Source: DASZTU01 sp035493835 (GTDB lineage Bacteria > Pseudomonadota > Alphaproteobacteria > Rhizobiales > Devosiaceae). Taken from it: DNA of 51,291 nucleotides. The stretch covers positions 1-51,291 of the forward strand of contig DATJHO010000091.1 in assembly GCA_035493835.1 (NCBI GenBank), given 5' to 3'. The translations under genes and the position numbers were made by a program. Under the pieces are notes generated by a model. It saw nothing but the letters and a program-made list of their open reading frames with translations, made no database searches and was not told the origin of the DNA. Of this stretch, positions 1 through 6,604 are shown in pieces. Every line of letters starts with the position of its first letter. Within the stretch, counting starts at the first letter, position 1.

Positions 1-222
1 AACGCGCTCGCCCAGTACGGCCCCAACCTCCTTATCGCCCCCAGCTCGCCGGCCGCGACGTTGATCCTGGATCTGGTCAAGGCGTCGGTACCGGAGGCGG
101 TAGATCTGCTCGGCGCCACCGACAAATGGATCCTCAACGCCGCCACCAGCAAGCTCGCGCTGTCGGCCGCTGCGACTTCAGTCGTCGCCCCGACGCCGCT
201 TCCGCCGTCGCCGGCCGGCTGA
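1..222 (+). CDS. C-terminal part of an unrecognised protein (truncated by window start)
   Basis: Frame 1 is open from the first base to a TGA at 220-222 and gives the last 73 residues of a protein. The segment is Ala/Leu-rich, with a likely amphipathic helix (VKASVPEAVDLLGATDKW) and a Pro/Ala-rich tail ending PPSPAG. It lies 21 nt upstream of a small membrane protein gene on the same strand, so the two may be co-transcribed. I do not recognise the family. Its neighbours hint at a phage-derived gene set, but that is inference only. Confidence 0.55.
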   Translation, partial: NALAQYGPNLLIAPSSPAATLILDLVKASVPEAVDLLGATDKWILNAATSKLALSAAATSVVAPTPLPPSPAG

Positions 223-243
223 TCTGGCGCGGGGCAAGACGAC

Positions 244-606
244 ATGAACACGCAACGAGGGGCGGCGCTGGTGATGGATCCGTGGCTGGCTAAAATCGTA
301 GGTTCCATCATTGGGGTTTCAATCTCAATGATCATGGTGGCCCCCCGCAATTGGGCCAACGCGGTCTATCGCGGCGCCTGCAGCATACCCGCCGGCGTCA
401 TCTTCGCCCCGGCGGTTCAGAAGATCCTGTGGTTCCTCGATGGATCCGGGTTGGAGTTCCATCTGGCGGCCGGCTGCGCCGCCGGCTTCTCGACATGGTT
501 CGTGCTCGAGGCGACCGCGCGCTTCCTCTCCTCCAAGGACACCATCCGGCGTCTGCTTGAGGAGATGGTGCGGCTCGGCGGCCCCGACCACCGGGATCAC
601 GAGTAG
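244..606 (+). CDS. Small membrane protein, possibly phage holin-like
   Basis: This 120-residue protein has a hydrophobic N-terminal half with a likely membrane segment at about residues 15-32 (KIVGSIIGVSISMIMVA). A second lies at about 45-62 and a third at 73-93. The C-terminus is charged (LLEEMVRLGGPDHRDHE). Small size, two or three membrane segments and a charged tail fit a holin-like or phage-associated membrane protein. It is followed after 6 nt by a gene for an RlpA-type cell-wall protein, so a lysis-type pair is possible. No catalytic motif is visible. The function is inferred from topology and context only; the open reading frame itself looks real. Confidence 0.6.
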   Translation: MNTQRGAALVMDPWLAKIVGSIIGVSISMIMVAPRNWANAVYRGACSIPAGVIFAPAVQKILWFLDGSGLEFHLAAGCAAGFSTWFVLEATARFLSSKDTIRRLLEEMVRLGGPDHRDHE

Positions 607-612
607 CCCGGC

Positions 613-1002
613 ATGAAGACCTTGATCACGACCTGCTTATTGGCCGCCCTCATCATGGGCGGCCTTTTCATTTTCGCTGTCACGCACGGCCAAGCGGCCG
701 AGTTCCACCAGTGTGGGTTGGCATCCAGGTACGGGCCTGAATCCGGTCACCGCACGGCCAATGGCGAACACTTCGACGGCAGCGGCATGACGGCGGCGCA
801 CCGGAGCCTGCCGTTCGGGACGATGGTGCGGGTAGTCGATCAGCGCACCGGCCGCAGCGTGGTGGTCAGGATCAACGATCGGGGGCCGTTCGCGCGGGGC
901 AGGGTGATCGACTTGAGCCGGGCGGCGGCTCGCCGGCTGGGAATGGGCGGGACGGCGAAGGTGTGTCTCACCAGCAAAGCTGATGAGGCGCTGCCTTACT
1001 GA
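613..1002 (+). CDS. RlpA-like double-psi beta-barrel protein
   Basis: The protein has 129 residues with an N-terminal signal peptide or anchor (about residues 1-28, ending near GQAAEF). A single RlpA-like double-psi beta-barrel fills the rest. Family motifs are clear: GLASRYG (35-41), RTANGEHFD (47-55), MTAAHRSLPFGT (59-70), and RINDRGPF (86-93) with the conserved Asp89, then RVIDLSRAAARRLGM. Some RlpA proteins are lytic transglycosylases acting on peptidoglycan without stem peptides; others only bind. The SPOR domain of full-length RlpA is absent. It sits 6 nt after a small membrane protein gene, and the pair could be a remnant of a phage lysis cassette. The family call is firm; the activity is uncertain. 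Confidence 0.85.
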   Translation: MKTLITTCLLAALIMGGLFIFAVTHGQAAEFHQCGLASRYGPESGHRTANGEHFDGSGMTAAHRSLPFGTMVRVVDQRTGRSVVVRINDRGPFARGRVIDLSRAAARRLGMGGTAKVCLTSKADEALPY

Positions 1003-1510
1003 ACGTGGATGATTCCGCCGCCCATCGCCGGATGGTCTGGCCCACTATGTTCGCGAAAAATGGAACCTACTTTTGACCATACGCTCGCCGGATCCGCTGC
1101 AGCTTCGCTCTTCACTTTACTGACGGTAATATCGTCACTGAGGTGAGTGAAGAGAAGTCCAAGCACAAGCGTGATCATTGCCCGGTGCGCATCTCAGCGA
1201 CTTAACGTCAATCCGGCTTCCTACCCGATTGCACCGACGCCTTGGCGGGCAAGACAGTGCCCCGCTTCCGACCTACCGGGCGGATATCGCGATGGCCGCC
1301 GCCCTACCCGGCTACCTGCGCAAAATCGCAAACTAAACGGAATGCTTGCCCCGGTCCCCGCTTTGGTAGGGCCAGGGCTTTCGTCATTTCAGGTCAGCGC
1401 CGCCGTCCTGTGCGAGTCTAGGGAGCGCTTGACAGTTGGGCGTCCATAAGGCGTAGACTGGCCCAGTCTCGCCTCACTTCGGAGGCGCTTTGTTGGACGT
1501 GGGGGATAAA
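1003..1510. other. Gene-poor gap with one terminator-like hairpin
   Basis: I see no convincing gene in this 508-base stretch. Open frames here have unnatural composition. A terminator-like hairpin at 1348-1390 has no annotated gene upstream of it, so a small RNA or a decayed gene between about 1150 and 1347 is possible. Confidence 0.5.
1348..1390 (+). terminator. Hairpin terminator, copy A of an accessory-region family
   Basis: An imperfect stem (GCCCCGGTCCCC, loop GCTTT, GGTAGGGCCAGGGC) is followed by a T-rich run (TTTCGTCATTTC). It resembles four other hairpins in the first 6.3 kb. No recognised plus-strand gene ends just before it. Confidence 0.5.
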
Positions 1511-2017
1511 ATGAAGCGCAGCTTTGCAATCAGTGTCGGTATCATCTTGGGGCTGGGGCAGTGGAGCGTGATGACGCCTCCTGCGTCTGCTGCGGTTGAG
1601 TACGTCAGAGTCTGCTCGCTCTATGGGGCCCATTTCTTCTACGACCCGGGAACTGCCACTTGCATCAATGCCCAGACCGGCGTGACCAAGACAGTCACAG
1701 CGACTGGCGTCGTGACCGGAGTTACCCAGACCGAGCAGGACGCCCTCGATGCGAAGGCGGCGGCTGAAAAGGCGCAGGAATCGGCCAACAAGGCTCAAGA
1801 GGGTGCGGCACTCGGACTTTCGTTGCCGGGCACGACCGTGGACCCGGGCAAGCACTTCGGCGCCTCGGCGCACGTGGGCACTTTCAACGGCTATTCGGCC
1901 GTTGGCGTTGGAGGTGCCTTTCGCCTGAACGACGATGTGACCTTTGACGGCGGCATTGCCGTCGGCACCAGCTATGGAACGGTTGGTGGTCGCGCCGGCG
2001 TCAACGTATCCTGGTAA
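1511..2017 (+). CDS. Small outer-membrane protein: Porin_2-like N-terminus with YadA-like C-terminal anchor
   Basis: The 168-residue protein starts at the ATG preceded by GGGGGA; an in-frame TTG 21 nt upstream is less likely. A signal peptide ends near PPASA (residue 27). The mature start (VEYVRVCSLYGAHFFYDPGT, then Cys51) closely resembles the N-terminus of rhizobial Porin_2 porins, including the Cys35/Cys51 pair. After about residue 60 the porin barrel is missing. Instead there is a Thr/Val-rich linker, an Ala-rich helix with coiled-coil character (about 76-99), and a short beta-rich C-terminus (117-168) with alternating Gly and hydrophobic residues ending NVSW, like the membrane anchor of trimeric autotransporters. 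It is probably an outer-membrane protein, perhaps trimeric. A hairpin terminator follows at 2064. The domain assignments are by eye. Confidence 0.7.
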   Translation: MKRSFAISVGIILGLGQWSVMTPPASAAVEYVRVCSLYGAHFFYDPGTATCINAQTGVTKTVTATGVVTGVTQTEQDALDAKAAAEKAQESANKAQEGAALGLSLPGTTVDPGKHFGASAHVGTFNGYSAVGVGGAFRLNDDVTFDGGIAVGTSYGTVGGRAGVNVSW

Positions 2018-2063
2018 GGCGTGGGCAAGCCGACCACCTAGTAGTTTGTTGGACACGAACGTA

Positions 2064-2100
2064 AGCCCCGGTCTCCGCTTCGGCGGGGCCGGGTTCTTGT
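2064..2100 (+). terminator. Rho-independent terminator, copy B
   Basis: A strong GC stem (AGCCCCGGTCTCC, loop GCTTC, GGCGGGGCCGGG) is followed by TTCTTGT, 47 nt after the stop of the small outer-membrane protein gene, which it probably terminates. Confidence 0.75.
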
Positions 2101-2109
2101 GCATGGGGG

Positions 2110-2451
2110 TTACGCTTGCGCCTGCCGCGTGGCGGTCGGAGTCGACCGTTTGTCGATCTCGGCCATGAGCGCCGCTATAGCCGAGTCATCGAGGTCGCCG
2201 ATGACCATGTAATCCTTGGTAACCAAGTCCACGACCAGCATCTTGTCCCGCGAGGCGTGCAGTAGCGATTTGAGATAGATCGAGTGTGCCAACTCGGTGC
2301 TGGTCTTGGAGGACTCCAGCACGAAGAATGACGCCGCTTCTGCCCTAACGGGACCAACTGCCTCCTGCCGGCAGCATGCGGCGATCGATTTGCGGCGCGA
2401 GCCCTGCTCGCCTTGCTCATCAATACGGAACGTAACGGCAAAGATCGACAT
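2110..2451 (-). CDS. Small hypothetical protein (113 aa)
   Basis: The 113-residue protein starts at MSIFAVTF; a purine-rich GGGAGAGTGAGG lies directly upstream of the ATG, which decides this start over longer upstream options. The pattern is a short beta strand (SIFAVTFRI), a variable helix, a strand (SFFVLESS), a helix (STELAHSIYLKSLL) and a strand (KMLVVDLV), followed by a charged tail. This alpha/beta order resembles small ferredoxin-like folds such as Cas2/VapD-type proteins, but I see no catalytic signature, so this is only a structural impression. It is convergent with the preceding gene, and only 9 bases separate its stop from terminator B. Not recognised with confidence. Confidence 0.6.
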   Translation of the reverse strand: MSIFAVTFRIDEQGEQGSRRKSIAACCRQEAVGPVRAEAASFFVLESSKTSTELAHSIYLKSLLHASRDKMLVVDLVTKDYMVIGDLDDSAIAALMAEIDKRSTPTATRQAQA

Positions 2452-3073
2452 CCTCACTCTCCCGTAGCTGAGGGGGGTGGTGGGCCAAACTTCTTGAAGC
2501 CGGGCGCGAGCGAAGCTGGCGCTCGGGCAACGGGTGTTGCCGAGTCTCCACAGCGCAGGCCGATCGATTGAAAAGAAAGGCGCCCGGCAGCAACATCCCT
2601 CCCCACCGGGCGCCAACCCTCCCCGAGATAGTGGATCCCGCGCCCACACATCAGCATGGCCGCCGCGCCGCAGGGCCGCAATTCCTACATGGATGTACCC
2701 TCAGAGCCGCCATCGGCCGCGAAGGGCGAGGGAGCATCAGATCCGCTTGCCAAGTTTTTGCTTGTGCACAGTCTTTGGAGCTAAACGGATGCCACCGTTC
2801 ATGGTCGACGGAGTAGAGGCGGACGGCCCGAGCCGGTCCAGCGTCGCCCGTTCCGATCCTGAGCGCTCTTCGTGTAGTTGAACGAACCGCGGCCGCCCTC
2901 GTTGAGGTGGCGGGCGAATGGACCCGGCGAGGGCGACGGCGTTCGCTTCTCCATCTGGTCTAATTTGGACCAGGATCCCCCGGGGCGAAACAAAACTTTC
3001 GTGTTCGCGGCGGCCCCGCATCCGATCTCCTTTCCGTGCGTTTGCTGTCGCACAATCCGCTGGAACCAAGCGC
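2452..3073. other. 620-base gap with a minus-strand terminator-like hairpin
   Basis: Between the minus-strand gene ending this side at 2451 and the plus-strand gene at 3074 I see no convincing coding region. All open frames are low-quality Pro/Arg/Ser-rich readings. The notable element is a hairpin at 2568-2614 oriented as a minus-strand terminator, with no recognised minus-strand gene upstream of it. Confidence 0.5.
2568..2614 (-). terminator. Orphan rho-independent terminator on the minus strand
   Basis: A perfect 9-bp GC stem (GGCGCCCGG at 2579-2587, CCGGGCGCC at 2606-2614) is followed on the minus strand by CTTTCTTTTC. The orientation indicates a transcript coming from higher coordinates, where no protein gene is recognised. 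It may end a small RNA. Confidence 0.55.
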
Positions 3074-3340
3074 ATGCCGAGGTACTTCTTTGTCATCGAC
3101 GATGGGATTTCGACGACCGACGACAGTGAGGGATTGGAACTGCCCAATCTCGGCGCGGCACGACGGGAAGCCGTGCGCGCGCTGACCGAAATTGCCAGTG
3201 AGGAATTGCCCGACGACGGCGACCAGCGAGGTTTGTGCGTCAAGGTGCTCGACGGGGCCGGAAGGCACCTCCTATCAGCTCTAGTGTCGTTCCAGATTGA
3301 CGACACGCACGACAGCACGGTTTCCGGCAACTCCGGCTGA
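3074..3340 (+). CDS. DUF6894-like small protein
   Basis: The 88-residue protein begins MPRYFFVIDDG and continues with ELPNLGAARREAVRAL, the signature of small Hyphomicrobiales proteins grouped as DUF6894 (MPRYFF, an acidic turn, then an ELP..AAR.EAVR helix). The internal ATG at 3074 is chosen because the family begins exactly there and a GGAAC lies upstream. A strand-rich second half (LCVKVLDGAGRHLLSALVSFQI) completes the small alpha/beta fold. No function is established for the family; members often occur in several copies in rhizobial genomes. A hairpin terminator follows at 3382, so it is probably transcribed alone. The family call is from memory of the motif. Confidence 0.75.
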   Translation: MPRYFFVIDDGISTTDDSEGLELPNLGAARREAVRALTEIASEELPDDGDQRGLCVKVLDGAGRHLLSALVSFQIDDTHDSTVSGNSG

Positions 3341-3381
3341 CCTCACCTGATCGCCGTCCTTGATGCCGTCTCTCCAGCTGT

Positions 3382-3425
3382 GCCCCGGTCTCCACTTCGG
3401 TGGTGACCGGGTCTTTTGTCGTTTC
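3382..3425 (+). terminator. Rho-independent terminator, copy C
   Basis: The stem CCCCGGTCTCCAC, loop TTCG, GTGGTGACCGGG is followed by TCTTTTGTCGTTTCG, 41 nt after the DUF6894-like gene, which it probably terminates. It is the closest relative of copies B and E. Confidence 0.75.
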
Positions 3426-3510
3426 GGGCCGGGCCGTGACGGGCGGTCTTGGGCGCCCAAAAAAAACGTCGGACGTCAGGGAACCCGAGGAAGGAATTGG
3501 CATTTATTGG

Positions 3511-3590
3511 GTCGCCGAGGCCAAAGGGCTCGGCACTTCGTGCGCCCGTACGGGGCGCTTGGACCCATGTTGCTCAATGAGGATATGGCT
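3511..3590 (+). promoter_or_regulatory. ROSE-like RNA thermometer in the hsp20 leader
   Basis: Three successive hairpins precede the chaperone gene: GCCGAG 3514-3519 with CTCGGC 3529-3534; GCGCCC 3542-3547 with GGGCGC 3553-3558; and a terminal hairpin at 3565-3588. The last has the ROSE hallmark: TTGCT (3570-3574) faces the Shine-Dalgarno AGGA (3580-3583) across a CAATG loop, with one unpaired G. The stem is extended by CCATG (3565-3569) pairing with TATGG (3584-3588). In known ROSE elements this weak anti-SD hairpin melts on heat shock and allows translation of small heat-shock genes. The structure is by eye; its function follows from the family. Confidence 0.8.
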
Positions 3591-4052
3591 ATGAGGACCA
3601 TCGACTTCGCACCCCTCTATCGTTCCACGGTCGGCTTCGACCAGCTGTTTGAAATGCTCGACAGCAGCGCCAGGCCGGACTGGCCGCCCTACGACATTGA
3701 GCGGCTGAGCGAGGACCGCTACCGCATCACCATGGCCGTCGCCGGCTTTGGCCGCGGCGACATCGAGCTGACGCAGCAGGGCAATACCTTGCTGATCGCC
3801 GGCGAGAAAAAGGCCGACAAGGAGGAGCGGCAGCTTCTCTACAAGGGCATCGCCGATCGCAGCTTCCGGCAGACTTTCAACCTGGCGGACTACATGCGCG
3901 TAGCCGATGCCTCGCTGCAGGACGGCCTTCTGGCCATCGATGTCGTGCGGGAAGTGCCCGAACAGCTGAAGCCGCGCCGCATCGAGATCGGCTCGGCCTC
4001 CGGGCGCCCGGTCGAAACCAAACAAATCGACCAGCAGCCCAAGGCGGCCTGA
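3591..4052 (+). CDS. Small heat-shock protein, Hsp20/alpha-crystallin family
   Basis: This 153-residue IbpA/HspA-type holdase binds unfolding proteins in the cytoplasm and prevents aggregation. The N-terminus (MRTIDFAPLYRSTVGFDQLFEML) is typical of rhizobial class A small heat-shock proteins. An alpha-crystallin domain follows at about 35-125 (PPYDIERLSEDRYRITMAVAGF, GNTLLIAGEKK, RSFRQTFNLADYM, DGLLAIDVVREVP), then a C-terminal tail containing the assembly-type sequence RRIEIG. The ATG at 3591 is preferred because the AGGA at 3580-3583 is 7 nt away; an ATG at 3585 lies inside the thermometer hairpin and too close to it. Its regulation is likely translational through the upstream ROSE element. 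Confidence 0.93.
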   Translation: MRTIDFAPLYRSTVGFDQLFEMLDSSARPDWPPYDIERLSEDRYRITMAVAGFGRGDIELTQQGNTLLIAGEKKADKEERQLLYKGIADRSFRQTFNLADYMRVADASLQDGLLAIDVVREVPEQLKPRRIEIGSASGRPVETKQIDQQPKAA

Positions 4053-4118
4053 CCCTATTGCAGTGTGATGCTGCGCCTCCCGGCTTCCGGCCGGGGGGCC
4101 GTGCATTGGAGAATGGAG

Positions 4119-4544
4119 ATGCTCACCCGACACATGAACCTCACCGACCTGCAACTGCGGCCGGCCATTGGGGCCACGGCTCTGCTCATTCGAGCGGTGG
4201 GCGGCGTCGCGCCCCATGAGGAGAAGCGGGCAACCCTGGCCTCGTGGGCCTCGGATGCCCGAGCCGTCGAAAATGCGCCGGCCCTGCGTCGCCTCGACGA
4301 TGGCACGCTGGTGTCGGTCGACGCCATTCTCGAGGCGTTGCGGCACCTCGATGCGATCGAAGATGCCGGTACCCGCGCGTCCCGTCCGATTGCGGAACGG
4401 CGGCGCCGGCCGTTACGATGGCGACCGAAGTTCCGGCGCCATCGCCGGGATGACGATGACGATCCACCGCCTTGCCCGGCTGCCGCCACACTTCCGCGTC
4501 CTGTCCCGATCCTCGATGGTGCGGCAGTGGCGCCGGCAATCTAA
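4119..4544 (+). CDS. Hypothetical protein with basic/acidic C-terminus
   Basis: The 141-residue protein starts MLTRHMNLTDLQLRP; GGAG at 4107-4110 has good spacing to this ATG, better than to the one at 4113. The first 90 residues look helical and natural (LQLRPAIGATALLIRAVGG, VSVDAILEALRHLDAIEDAG). The last 50 are an Arg-rich block, an Asp run and a Pro/Ala-rich tail. It lies 66 nt after hsp20 and 54 nt before the DUF982-like gene on the same strand, so a loose stress-related cluster is possible. Not recognised. The strongly skewed tail leaves open that the true end is frameshifted, and a competing frame overlaps 4168-4581. Confidence 0.5.
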   Translation: MLTRHMNLTDLQLRPAIGATALLIRAVGGVAPHEEKRATLASWASDARAVENAPALRRLDDGTLVSVDAILEALRHLDAIEDAGTRASRPIAERRRRPLRWRPKFRRHRRDDDDDPPPCPAAATLPRPVPILDGAAVAPAI

Positions 4545-4598
4545 CCGGGCGGCTCCGGCCGCGCGGCATCGCTTTTTCTAGCCGATCAGGAGGAAGTG

Positions 4599-4928
4599 AT
4601 GGGACATCGCCCCTTCCAGAAACCTGTCTATCTGCAGCTCCACAGCACCGGGAACTATCAGGCCCGAAGTGCGTGGGAAGCACTGGAATACCTCGACCTC
4701 TACTGGACCGCGCCGAAGGACGTCTATTTCCGTCGGGCGCACAAGCTCTGCCAAAACGCCATCGATGGCTGGACGACGGCCGACAAGGCCCGATCGGCCC
4801 TGATCGACGCCGCACGGCGGGCCGGGCTGCTTGCCGAGGGGCGTCAGACCACATCTGGCGCCACCAACGTGGTCTATCGGGCGGTCCCGACTAACGCTTA
4901 TGACGGGCGGGCCCCGGAGGAGGCATAG
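4599..4928 (+). CDS. DUF982-like small protein
   Basis: The 109-residue protein starts at an ATG preceded by GGAGGA, a strong ribosome binding site. The layout fits DUF982, a family found mostly in Hyphomicrobiales: an N-terminal strand (KPVYLQLHSTGNYQARS), a helix (AWEALEYLDLYW), a central A..LCQNAIDGW helix, and an ARSALIDAARRAGLL helix. Members are small cytoplasmic proteins of unknown role, often multi-copy, seen near stress or mobile regions. The C-terminal 25 residues are polar and probably disordered. No enzyme motif is visible. The family call is from motif memory, with moderate certainty. Confidence 0.75.
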   Translation: MGHRPFQKPVYLQLHSTGNYQARSAWEALEYLDLYWTAPKDVYFRRAHKLCQNAIDGWTTADKARSALIDAARRAGLLAEGRQTTSGATNVVYRAVPTNAYDGRAPEEA

Positions 4929-5102
4929 TCAACAACGGGACCACTGCCCGACCAGGGATTTTTGTATTCAGAAACCGAGTCGCTGCCGAGCAAACGCCAA
5001 ACGATGATGACCCGATTTTGTCAGCGCTCGCGAGAGCCGCCAGGGGGCAGATGTCTCTCCGCCACCCGTCGGGCGCAGCGGCCAATTCACGTGGATGGGG
5101 CG

Positions 5103-5975
5103 TTAAATGAAGGGCTTGCCGCCGGTCACGGCGATGGTAGACCCTGAAACGTAGCTAGCTTCGTCGCTCGCCAGCATGACATAGACTGGGGCGAGCTCGC
5201 ATGGCTGAGCTGGCCGTTTCATGGGCACCTGTTCGCCAAAACTCTTCACTTTTTCCGGCGGCATCGTCGAAGGAATGAGTGGTGTCCACACCGGTCCCGG
5301 CGCAACCGCGTTGACCCTGATGCCGCGCTCCGCCAGGAGCTGGGCCAAGCCACCGCTGAAGTTCTGGATGGCGCCTTTGGTGGTAGCGTAGGCGAGAAGC
5401 TGCGGGCTGGGCGAATCTGCATTGATCGAGGTGGTATTTATGATCGAGCTGCCTGGCTTCATATACTTGAGCGCAGCTTTGGTAATGAAGAACATCGCCG
5501 AAATGTTCGTGGCGAAAGTTACGTCCCACTCCTCGTCGGCGATCTCCTCCGGCGAGGCGAACGTTGCCTGGTGAGCAGCGTTGTTCACCAGCACATCAAT
5601 CTGTCGGAACTCGGCCGCTACTCTCTCAACAACCGCCCTGCAGTTGGCTGCCTCCGCCAGGTCGGCTCTTGAGCCCAGGAACCGGCGCCCTGCGGCCTCG
5701 ACCAGCCGTTGGGTCTCCCGTGCGTCTTCATCTTCGCTGAGGTAGGCGATCGCGACGTCGGCCCCCTCGCGCGCGAAAGCCAACGCGACCGCCCGGCCGA
5801 TGCCGGAGTCGCCGCCGGTGATGAGCGTCTTCTTTCCAAGAAGCCGCCCTGAACCTTTATAGCTGTCCTCCCCATAGTCCGGCTCCGGCCTCATGGCCCG
5901 GCTCAGTCCCGGCGGTTGTTGTTGGGGCGTATCGAAAGGCGGCGTGGGGAACCCGCGCGGGTTACTGTCGGACAT
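5103..5975 (-). CDS. Short-chain dehydrogenase/reductase (SDR), stress-type
   Basis: The 290-residue NAD(P)-dependent oxidoreductase has the cofactor-binding TGGDSGIG at 53-60, NNAA at 131-134, and the catalytic set Asn157, Ser183, Tyr196 and Lys200 (YATTK). It ends with the SDR motif SGSTIAVTGGKPFI. A 45-residue N-terminal extension rich in Pro and Gln (PTPPFDTPQQQPPG) is typical of the YhdF/YhxC/GSP39-type branch often linked with general stress. The substrate cannot be told. The start is decided by a perfect AGGAGGT seven bases upstream of the ATG. It is transcribed alone on the minus strand; the stop is near the end of the DUF982-like gene, with which it is convergent. Confidence 0.92.
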   Translation of the reverse strand: MSDSNPRGFPTPPFDTPQQQPPGLSRAMRPEPDYGEDSYKGSGRLLGKKTLITGGDSGIGRAVALAFAREGADVAIAYLSEDEDARETQRLVEAAGRRFLGSRADLAEAANCRAVVERVAAEFRQIDVLVNNAAHQATFASPEEIADEEWDVTFATNISAMFFITKAALKYMKPGSSIINTTSINADSPSPQLLAYATTKGAIQNFSGGLAQLLAERGIRVNAVAPGPVWTPLIPSTMPPEKVKSFGEQVPMKRPAQPCELAPVYVMLASDEASYVSGSTIAVTGGKPFI

Positions 5976-6052
5976 GACGGACCTCCTGATGCAGCACCTA
6001 ACTTGGTGCCGGCAGCCAGGTTCCATGCGGTCGTTCCGTCCGGCGTCATATC

Positions 6053-6096
6053 AGCCCCGCTCTGCTTCGGCAGGGCGGGGCCTTTTGCGTTTTTGC
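6053..6096 (+). terminator. Rho-independent terminator, copy D (orphan)
   Basis: The perfect stem GCCCCGCTCTGC / GCAGGGCGGGGC with a short TTCG-type loop is followed by CTTTTGCGTTTTTGC. It lies in the upstream region of the divergent SDR gene, with no plus-strand gene before it. Confidence 0.7.
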
Positions 6097-6101
6097 TCCT
6101 T

Positions 6102-6138
6102 CCGCCCAGGTCTGTTGAGGGGCATCAGACCTGGGCGG
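6102..6138. repeat. Perfect 13-bp inverted repeat
   Basis: CCGCCCAGGTCTG (6102-6114) and CAGACCTGGGCGG (6126-6138) are exact reverse complements around an 11-nt loop, directly after terminator D. No T-run follows, so it is not an obvious terminator. Confidence 0.75.
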
Positions 6139-6264
6139 CCCTTAGGGGGCTAAGGGGGGCTGCTGCGGTCGGAGACCGGACTCACGTGCCGCATTCGGGT
6201 ATCTGCAGCGACAAGCATTTCCAAAACCTTAGCGGCCAACCCTAATACTGCTGATGCTCTGATG

Positions 6265-6308
6265 ATCCCGGTCTCCGCCTCGGTGGGGTCGGGCTTTTTT
6301 GCGTTTTC
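6265..6308 (+). terminator. Rho-independent terminator, copy E (orphan)
   Basis: The stem CCCGGTCTCCGCC / GGTGGGGTCGGG with a TCG loop is followed by CTTTTTTGCGTTTTC. It has the same sequence style as copies B and C. It is 26 nt upstream of the small gene at 6334, and no plus-strand gene precedes it. Confidence 0.7.
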
Positions 6309-6333
6309 AAGGGCAAAGGCCTATTCTATCGGG

Positions 6334-6546
6334 ATGGCCGACCGATACAGAGTTGTCGAGCACTATGAGAGCGGATGGAGCGTGGTTGACGCCCTCACCG
6401 GGGGACCGGTCGAGATCTACGGCGTGCTGCTCTATCGGCTGGACTGGGAGGATGCCGAGGATCTTGCCGACGCACTCATGTGGCAGGATGCCATGGTGCG
6501 GCAGAAGCTCGAGGAGATCACGAACCCGAAGCCCAAGCAGGACTGA
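6334..6546 (+). CDS. Small hypothetical protein (70 aa)
   Basis: The 70-residue acidic protein (MADRYRVVEHYESGWSVVDA, then a LDWEDAEDLADAL helix) ends in a polar EITNPKPKQD tail. A start at 6334 is chosen because translation from the earlier frame start would run through terminator E. The ribosome binding site is poor (a GGG directly before the ATG). The gene lies 58 nt upstream of the LigD-type ligase gene on the same strand, so co-transcription is possible. The fold appears to be two strands followed by a helix pair. I do not recognise the family and assign no function. Confidence 0.6.
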   Translation: MADRYRVVEHYESGWSVVDALTGGPVEIYGVLLYRLDWEDAEDLADALMWQDAMVRQKLEEITNPKPKQD

Positions 6547-6604
6547 CGGAACGGACTTGCTGTCGCAAGGTTAAATCGCATCCCAGCTGAGTTGCGAGTG
6601 CCCG

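Larger units (their letters stand above)
5976..6333. other. Gap with two terminators and a perfect 13-bp hairpin, no gene seen
   Basis: No convincing protein gene lies between the SDR start and the next ATG at 6334. The stretch holds terminator D (6053-6096), a perfect inverted repeat at 6102-6138 and terminator E (6265-6308), all on the plus strand with no plus-strand gene before them. It may contain one or two small RNAs. Confidence 0.5.

Noticed and set aside
1147..1449. 100-residue open frame on the plus strand
   Set aside because: Arg/Pro/Ser-rich composition without any fold pattern; it also runs through the hairpin at 1348. Read as non-coding.
2737..3330. 197-residue minus-strand frame that could have preceded the orphan terminator at 2568
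   Set aside because: It overlaps the DUF6894-like gene in antisense and has unnatural composition, so it does not explain the terminator.
3585..4052. Earlier ATG for hsp20
   Set aside because: It lies inside the thermometer hairpin, only one nucleotide from the AGGA, too close for initiation.
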